This document shows, in pieces, positions 1 through 4,634 of a stretch of 7,309 bases of DNA. The notes under the pieces were generated by a model. That model had not been told where the DNA came from and searched no databases. It saw nothing but the letters and a program-made list of their open reading frames with translations. The stretch comes from an uncultured Panacagrimonas sp. Its GTDB lineage: Bacteria; Pseudomonadota; Gammaproteobacteria; Nevskiales; Nevskiaceae. The position numbers were made by a program, and so were the translations under genes. The first letter of the stretch is position 1. Each line of letters opens with the position of its first letter. Where the stretch lies: assembly GCA_946481265.1 (NCBI GenBank), contig CAMLNE010000219.1:1-7309 (forward strand), given 5' to 3'.

Positions 1-993
1 CGACACCGCCGGCAGGCCGGTGGTGAACATGTGGTGCACCCACAGCCCGAAGCTGAGGAAGCCCACGCCGACCGCGGCCAGCACGATCCAGGAATAGCCG
101 ACCATCGGGCGCTGCGCGAATGTCGGCAGGATCATCGCCACCAGCGCGATCGCCGGCAGGAAGATCACGTAGACCTCGGGGTGGCCGAAGATCCAGAACA
201 TGTGCTGCCACAGCAGCGGATCGCCGCCGCGCGCGGCATCGAAGAACGGCCAGTCGAAGCTGCGTTCCAGCTCGAACAGCAGATCCCCCACGATCAGCGG
301 CGGGAACGCCAGCAGGATCATTCCGGCGACGACCAGCATGTACCACGCGTACAGCGGCATCAGGTTGATGCGCATGCCCGGCGCCCGGCACTTGAGGATG
401 CCGACGATCAGCTCCACCGCCGCGGCCAGCGAGGCGATCTCGACGAAGGAGAGCCCCAGCAGCCAGATGTCGGCGCCGATCCCTTCGCTGTAGCGGGTGG
501 TCAGCGGTGGATACATGAACCAGCCACCGCTCGGCGCGACATTGAAGAAGATCGAGCCGCAGACGAACACGCCGCCGAGCACGAAGCTCCAGAAGCCGAA
601 GGCCGACAGTCGCGGAAACGGAAGATCGCGCGCCCCGGTCATCGCCGGCAGGACCTGGATCGCGAACGCCTCGACGATCGGAACCGCGAACAGGAACATC
701 ATCACCGAACCGTGCAGGGTGAAGACCTGGTCGTAGCGCTCGGCGCTGATCAGGTCGTTCTCCGGCACCGCGAGCTGCGTACGCATCAGCAGCGCCAGCA
801 CCCCGGCGAACAGGAAGAAGCCGAAGGCCGCGAGCATGTACCAGCTGCCCACCGCGCTGTTGTTGACCTCGGAGAACCGGCGCCAGCCGGTCGGTCGGGC
901 CCAGGCCCGCGCCAGGCGTGCCAGTTCGGCGCGCCGGGCCTCCGGTTCCGGCGCCGGGCCGGGCCTTTCCGGCAGGGCGTCGACGCCGCTCAC
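1..993 (-). CDS. ctaD: Cytochrome c oxidase subunit I (aa3/caa3-type), C-terminus beyond window edge
   Basis: Catalytic haem-copper subunit of a terminal oxidase, reducing O2 to water and pumping protons across the inner membrane. Only the first 331 codons are present; the frame is still open at base 1. Visible landmarks are His94 in LHGSVMMF (low-spin haem a ligand), GHPEVY with His271, Glu273 and Tyr275 (CuB ligand, proton-gating Glu, cross-linked Tyr), and His320-His321 in VHHMFTTGLP (CuB ligands). Several hydrophobic helices are evident from about residue 50 onward. The K-channel Lys and later haem His ligands would lie beyond the edge. The GTG start overlaps the subunit II stop as GTGA, with GGAG seven bases upstream. 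The proton-channel region differs from the Paracoccus type: Asp123 is kept, but the usual channel Asn positions read Ser130 and Glu194. This recalls the alternative CoxN-type group of rhizobia. That subgroup assignment is from memory of the family; the subunit I identity is secure. Confidence 0.96.
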   Translation of the reverse strand, partial: MSGVDALPERPGPAPEPEARRAELARLARAWARPTGWRRFSEVNNSAVGSWYMLAAFGFFLFAGVLALLMRTQLAVPENDLISAERYDQVFTLHGSVMMFLFAVPIVEAFAIQVLPAMTGARDLPFPRLSAFGFWSFVLGGVFVCGSIFFNVAPSGGWFMYPPLTTRYSEGIGADIWLLGLSFVEIASLAAAVELIVGILKCRAPGMRINLMPLYAWYMLVVAGMILLAFPPLIVGDLLFELERSFDWPFFDAARGGDPLLWQHMFWIFGHPEVYVIFLPAIALVAMILPTFAQRPMVGYSWIVLAAVGVGFLSFGLWVHHMFTTGLPAVS

Positions 994-2003
994 CGCAGGG
1001 CTCCGAGGTAGGCCACCAGCGCGTCCAGGTCTTCATCGCCGATGGTCTGCGACGGCATCAGGGTGCGCGGCTTGAGCCTGTCGGCATGGCGGATCCAGCG
1101 GCGCATCGCCGCGTCGGTGTTGGGCAGCAATCCGGCCGCGATGCTGTGGCGGCTCGCCACGTGGGTCAGATCCGGTCCGACGTCGCCGCGCGCCGGCGTG
1201 CCGCGCACCGTGTGGCACAGCGCGCAGCCACGCTCGGTGAACAGCACCTCGCCGCGTTGTCCCTGCGCATCGGTTTCGGGCTGCGCCGGCCGTGCCTGCA
1301 CCTCGAGCCAGGCGCGGAAGGCGTCCGGCTCCATCACCTCGACGAACAGGCCCATGTTGGCGTGGCTGCGGCCGCAGTACTCGGCGCAGGCGCCGCGGAA
1401 GACACCCAGGCGCGTGGGCTGGATGACCAGCCGGTTGTCGCGACCGGGAATCATGTCGAGCTTGCCGCCCAGCGCCGGCACCCAGAACGAGTGGATGACG
1501 TCGCGCGAGCGCAGCGCGATGGTCACCGGCTCGCCGCGCGGCAGGCGCAGTTCGTTGGCGGTGATCACCGTCTCACTGCCCTCGCGCGGGTAGGCCACGC
1601 GCCACCACCACTGCTGCCCGGTCACTTCCACGTGCAAGGGCGTCACCTGCGACGGGGGACTGCCGAGCAGGCGCAGTCCGTACACCAGCAGGGCACTCAG
1701 CACGACCAGCGGGAACACCACGCCGCCACCGAACAGGAACAGGCGCACCTGCGCCGGCTTGTACGGCGCGGAACGGGAGGCGTAGAGCGCGATCGCCACC
1801 ACCAGCAGCCAGATCAGGCCGCTGCCTATCGCCATGACCCAGAACAGGCGCGCCACGCGCAGGGCTTCGATGCTGGCGGGTTCGAACAGGCCACCGAGTC
1901 GCGTGCAGCCCGTGCTGGCCGCCGCCATCGTGAGCGGCAGGAGCAGGCGCAGGGGCCATCGGCGAAGGGCAGGTGGCGGCATGGTCTCAGCCGGGCGGCG
2001 CAT
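990..2003 (-). CDS. ctaC: Cytochrome c oxidase subunit II with fused cytochrome c domain (caa3-type)
   Basis: Electron-entry subunit of the oxidase, 337 residues. A lipoprotein-like signal ends at Cys33 (AASTGC). Two membrane segments follow at about 53-75 and 87-113. The periplasmic cupredoxin domain carries the CuA site: His171 in DVIHSFWVP, then Cys206, Glu208, Cys210, His214 and Met217 in the CxExCxxxHxxM pattern. The C-terminal domain is a cytochrome c with Cys260-Cys263-His264 (CALCH) and a probable axial Met316 in TLMPSQ. The fused haem makes it a caa3-type subunit, able to take electrons without a separate soluble cytochrome. The chosen ATG has AGGAG four bases upstream and lies 17 bases inside the preceding cytochrome gene; a second ATG at 1982, four bases after that stop, would shorten the protein by seven residues. 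It overlaps subunit I by four bases, so the two are probably co-translated. Confidence 0.97.
   Translation of the reverse strand: MRRPAETMPPPALRRWPLRLLLPLTMAAASTGCTRLGGLFEPASIEALRVARLFWVMAIGSGLIWLLVVAIALYASRSAPYKPAQVRLFLFGGGVVFPLVVLSALLVYGLRLLGSPPSQVTPLHVEVTGQQWWWRVAYPREGSETVITANELRLPRGEPVTIALRSRDVIHSFWVPALGGKLDMIPGRDNRLVIQPTRLGVFRGACAEYCGRSHANMGLFVEVMEPDAFRAWLEVQARPAQPETDAQGQRGEVLFTERGCALCHTVRGTPARGDVGPDLTHVASRHSIAAGLLPNTDAAMRRWIRHADRLKPRTLMPSQTIGDEDLDALVAYLGALR
1001..1004 (-). promoter_or_regulatory. Ribosome binding site for oxidase subunit I
   Basis: GGAG on the minus strand, separated by seven bases from the GTG at 993-991. It lies inside the end of the subunit II gene and supports this GTG as the start, with translational coupling through the GTGA overlap. 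Confidence 0.6.
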
Positions 2004-2496
2004 CGGGCTCCTGCGGCGTGCGCAGGGACCGGATGTAGGCGACCAGCTTCCACACCTCGGCCTCGGGCAGTTGCGTGCCCCAGGCCGGCATGCCGTTGGC
2101 GCGCCCCTGCACGATCGAGTCGAAGATCTGACCGTCCTGATCGCCGTACAGCCAGACCGCGTCGCGCAGGCTGGGCCCCATGCCGCCGCCGCCGCGCCCG
2201 CCGTGGCAGCCCGAGCAGTTCATCGCGACGAACAGCTTGCGGCCGTCCCGCAGCACGCCGTCCTTGCCGCTCAGCGGGTTGGACGTCGCCGGCGCGCGAT
2301 GGTCGTGGCCCGGCACCGGGCCGACCGCCGCCATCGGTGCCGGCAGGCGGCGCGGCGCGTCCTCCTTCTCCTGTTCCTGCGCGGAGACGGCGGCAATGGC
2401 GGCCAGCGCGGCGCAAGCCAGCACGCGCAGGCCCTGCGTCGCGGCGCGTCGACACGCCGTGCCACGCCGGCGCGCCGCCTCAGAAGCCGAAGACAT
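1987..2496 (-). CDS. Exported mono-haem cytochrome c, probable electron acceptor of the adjacent PQQ dehydrogenase
   Basis: A 169-residue c-type cytochrome. The N-terminus has an arginine-rich n-region, a hydrophobic stretch at about 23-37 and a probable signal peptidase site after AVSA (39/40), so the protein should be periplasmic. A charged and proline-rich linker (about 40-78) leads to one haem domain with Cys94, Cys97 and His98 (CSGCH) and a likely axial Met136 in NGMPAWG, followed by the usual terminal helix (VWKLVAYIRSL). The gene starts 17 bases inside the end of the PQQ dehydrogenase and overlaps subunit II by 17 bases, so it is sandwiched between an electron donor and an oxidase. By position it should shuttle electrons from PQQ to the oxidase, like XoxG or cytochrome c550 in related systems, but sequence orthology to those was not tested. 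A glycine-rich insert (GGRGGGGMG, residues 99-107) follows the haem motif. The haem protein call is firm; the partner is inferred. Confidence 0.92.
   Translation of the reverse strand: MSSASEAARRRGTACRRAATQGLRVLACAALAAIAAVSAQEQEKEDAPRRLPAPMAAVGPVPGHDHRAPATSNPLSGKDGVLRDGRKLFVAMNCSGCHGGRGGGGMGPSLRDAVWLYGDQDGQIFDSIVQGRANGMPAWGTQLPEAEVWKLVAYIRSLRTPQEPDAPPG
2008..2012 (-). promoter_or_regulatory. Ribosome binding site for oxidase subunit II
   Basis: AGGAG on the minus strand, four bases before the ATG at 2003-2001, within the end of the preceding cytochrome c gene. It favours the upstream ATG (2003) over the alternative ATG at 1982, which has only a weak GAG ahead of it. Confidence 0.5.
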
Positions 2497-4393
2497 AGAG
2501 CATGCCCCCCGGCGCCGTGTGCTTCTTGAGGTCCTTCATCGCGCCGACCACGCCCAGAGCCGCGTAGGGGTCGTCGGCGGAGACCGAAGGAAAGGCCACC
2601 GCCCCCATCCAGCCGCCGACGCCGGCGTACACCGCCACGTACTGCCGGCCATCCGGTCCCCGGTAGGTGGTCGGGTTTCCGATGATTCCGGAGCCGGTCT
2701 TGAACTTCCACAGTTCGGCGCCGCTGCGCGCATCGACCGCCTTGAACCAGCCATCCATGGTTCCGTAGAACACCAGGTCGCCACCGGTCGCCAGCACCCC
2801 ACTGTAGAGCGGGAACCGGGGCTCCTTGATGCCCCACACCGGCTTGGCTCGAACCGGATCCCAGGCCACCAGTTCGCCCTGGTAACCGCCCGGGCCGGGG
2901 TACATGCGCACGTCGGCGCCGAGGTAGGGCGTGCCCGCGATGTAGTTCGCCGCGGTCCCCTCGTAATCCATGCAGGTGTTGTGCGCCGGGATGTACAGCA
3001 GGCCGGTGCGCGGCGAGAAGGCAGAGGGGTTGAACTCCTTGGCGCCGGTCGAGGATGGACAGATGCCGCGCGTGACCTTGCCAAAACCGGTGCGCTTGCT
3101 CGGGTCCTCCTCGGCCTTGCCGGTTTCCAGGTCGAAGCGATGCGCCCAGTTCACCGGCTGGTATTTCTCCGCGGAGAGCAGTTCCCCCGTCTCGCGGTCG
3201 AGCACGAACACGAAGCCGGTGCGTCCGGGATGGATCAGGAGCTTGCGCATGCGCCCGCCGAACTCCATGTCGACGAGCACGTTCTCCATGATCTCGTCGT
3301 AGTCCCAGGCGTCGTGCGGACTGATCTGGTACGCCCACTTCGCCATGCCGTCCTCGAGGCGGCGCGCGATGATGCTGACCGACCACTTGTTGTCGCCCAG
3401 GCGCAGGTCCGCGTTCCACACGCCGGGATTGCCCGTCCCGTAGAAGATCAGATCCTGCTCGGGGTCGTAGGAGATCCAGCCCCACACGGTGGAGCCGCCG
3501 AGCTTCCATTGCTCGCCGGGCCAGGTCTTCGCGCCCAGGTCGGTCCCGCGGTCCTTCTCGTAGAACGGCTTGAAGTCGGGCCCGATGAGGACGTCGCGAT
3601 CGGGGCCGGTGTTGTACGCGCGCCACACTTCGCGCCCGGTCTCGAGGTCCAGCGCGAGAATCCAGCCGCGCACGCCCAGTTCGCCACCCGAGTTGCCGAC
3701 GATCACCTTGTCGCGGATCGCCAGCGGCGCCATCGTCACGGTCTCGCCGAGCTCGATGTCGCCCACCCGCGTGCGCCACACCTCCTCGCCGGTCTCGGCG
3801 TCCACCGCGACGGTATGGGCATCCAGCGTGTTGTAGATGATCTTGCCATCGGCATAGGAGGCGCCGCGGTTGACCACGTCGCAGCAGGCGATGCCCATCG
3901 CGCGCGGCGACGGACGCGGCTCGTACACCCACCGGATGGCGCCGCCTTCCGGCCGCAGGTCGATCGCGATCAGGTTGTTCGGAAACGGGGTGACGACGTA
4001 CATCGTGCTGCCCACCACCAGCGGATTGCCCTCGTGTCCGCGGTTGATGCCGGTCGACGCCGTCGTGATGACCTTCAGCTCGGAGACGTTGCCGGTATTG
4101 ATCTGGTCCAGCGGGCTGTAGCGCGTATTGGCGTAGTCGCCGGTGGGCAGGTGCCATTCGCCGTCGGGCAGCGGTGAGATCAGCCGGATGCCCGGCGCCT
4201 GCCCCGCCACGGTGTAGGTCTGGTGCTTGGTCGCAGGCGGCCCGGACGGCGATCGTTCGCAGCTGCTCATCGCCGGCAGCAGCAGGCACAGGCTCATCAG
4301 GCCTGCAGCGGCAGGCCGTCTGCGCGGCCGATCCCATGGTGGCGTTGGCGTGCGAGGGTGTGTCGCAACACCGGTCTGGCAGCGGTCGCTCAC
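2480..4393 (-). CDS. PQQ-dependent alcohol dehydrogenase, methanol/ethanol family, with lanthanide-type DxD motif
   Basis: A 637-residue quinoprotein that oxidises a primary alcohol (or aldehyde) with PQQ in the periplasm and passes electrons to cytochrome c. It has the eight-bladed propeller layout with repeated W-x-W and 'A-x-D-x-x-T/S-G' blade motifs. Family landmarks are RGHEGNPLVV (118-127), adjacent Cys170-Cys171 (the vicinal disulfide over PQQ), Glu238 in GGELGVRG, Trp304 in TVWGW, Asn322 in GTGNP, Asp364 and Asp366 in WDYDE, Arg391, and the Cys445/Cys474 pair. Glu238, Asn322 and Asp364 correspond to the metal-binding and catalytic residues of methanol dehydrogenase. Asp366 is the extra acid found in lanthanide enzymes (XoxF, PedH/ExaF) where calcium enzymes have a small residue. 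The N-terminus has a long n-region and a hydrophobic stretch ending in PAMSSC45, suggesting a lipoprotein. The start is a GTG with GGGGA five bases upstream. First gene of the oxidase operon; the substrate cannot be read from sequence. Confidence 0.95.
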   Translation of the reverse strand: MSDRCQTGVATHPRTPTPPWDRPRRRPAAAGLMSLCLLLPAMSSCERSPSGPPATKHQTYTVAGQAPGIRLISPLPDGEWHLPTGDYANTRYSPLDQINTGNVSELKVITTASTGINRGHEGNPLVVGSTMYVVTPFPNNLIAIDLRPEGGAIRWVYEPRPSPRAMGIACCDVVNRGASYADGKIIYNTLDAHTVAVDAETGEEVWRTRVGDIELGETVTMAPLAIRDKVIVGNSGGELGVRGWILALDLETGREVWRAYNTGPDRDVLIGPDFKPFYEKDRGTDLGAKTWPGEQWKLGGSTVWGWISYDPEQDLIFYGTGNPGVWNADLRLGDNKWSVSIIARRLEDGMAKWAYQISPHDAWDYDEIMENVLVDMEFGGRMRKLLIHPGRTGFVFVLDRETGELLSAEKYQPVNWAHRFDLETGKAEEDPSKRTGFGKVTRGICPSSTGAKEFNPSAFSPRTGLLYIPAHNTCMDYEGTAANYIAGTPYLGADVRMYPGPGGYQGELVAWDPVRAKPVWGIKEPRFPLYSGVLATGGDLVFYGTMDGWFKAVDARSGAELWKFKTGSGIIGNPTTYRGPDGRQYVAVYAGVGGWMGAVAFPSVSADDPYAALGVVGAMKDLKKHTAPGGMLYVFGF

Positions 4394-4473
4394 TGGAGTC
4401 CCCGGTCAAGGACCGGCCCTCGCGCAAGCCAGGTGCCTGCCGCCGCATGGGCGAAGCGCAGCGCCGCGCGGTG

Positions 4474-4513
4474 CAGATTGCCGCGGCGACGCCCCTGCGG
4501 TGCTCAGATTGCC
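4474..4513. repeat. Pair of 9-bp direct repeats upstream of the PQQ dehydrogenase operon
   Basis: The 9-mer CAGATTGCC occurs at 4474-4482 and again at 4505-4513, 31 bp apart start to start, close to three helical turns. It lies about 80-120 bp upstream of the PQQ dehydrogenase start, where a regulator could bind. A pair of 9-mers in 241 bases could also be chance. Confidence 0.3.
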
Positions 4514-4607
4514 CGATGCGCCGCGCAGAGCACGATCCGCGACGCTCGATCAGCGCTGCGGCGTCGCCAGATGGAGACGGTCGTGCATGCAGGGCCCAGC
4601 GTGCGCA

Positions 4608-4633
4608 GCGGCCCGATCCCGGCCCCGGGCCGC
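4608..4633 (-). terminator. Possible transcription terminator hairpin after the EAL gene
   Basis: A perfect 7-bp inverted repeat (GCGGCCC at 4608-4614 and GGGCCGC at 4627-4633) with a 12-nt GC-rich loop begins one base after the TAG stop of the EAL gene. There is no U-tract on the downstream side, so it is not a canonical intrinsic terminator. Its position right at the stop is what supports the call. Confidence 0.35.
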
Positions 4634-4634
4634 C

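Larger units (their letters stand above)
4394..4634. other. Intergenic region between the EAL gene and the PQQ dehydrogenase operon
   Basis: A 241-base gap between two minus-strand genes. I see no coding region with a supported start or family similarity. It contains a terminator-like inverted repeat directly after the EAL gene (4608-4633) and two 9-bp direct repeats (4474-4482 and 4505-4513). The operon promoter should lie here, but I could not pick a convincing -35/-10 pair. A TTGACC at about 4403-4408 on the minus strand is too close to the GTG start to be useful. Confidence 0.5.

Noticed and set aside
918..2498. A 526-residue plus-strand open frame opposite the oxidase subunit II and cytochrome genes
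   Set aside because: Low-complexity His/Arg/Gln-rich translation with no recognisable domain, antisense to genes with clear CuA and haem motifs.
2271..4448. A 725-residue minus-strand frame overlapping the PQQ dehydrogenase
   Set aside because: Arg/Gly-rich translation without motifs; the other frame carries all the quinoprotein residues. It is not evidence of a frameshift in the dehydrogenase.
4485..4568. A 9-bp inverted repeat (GGCGACGCC / GGCGTCGCC) in the intergenic region
   Set aside because: The arms are about 66 bases apart and made of common GC-rich words, so a hairpin or operator is not supported.
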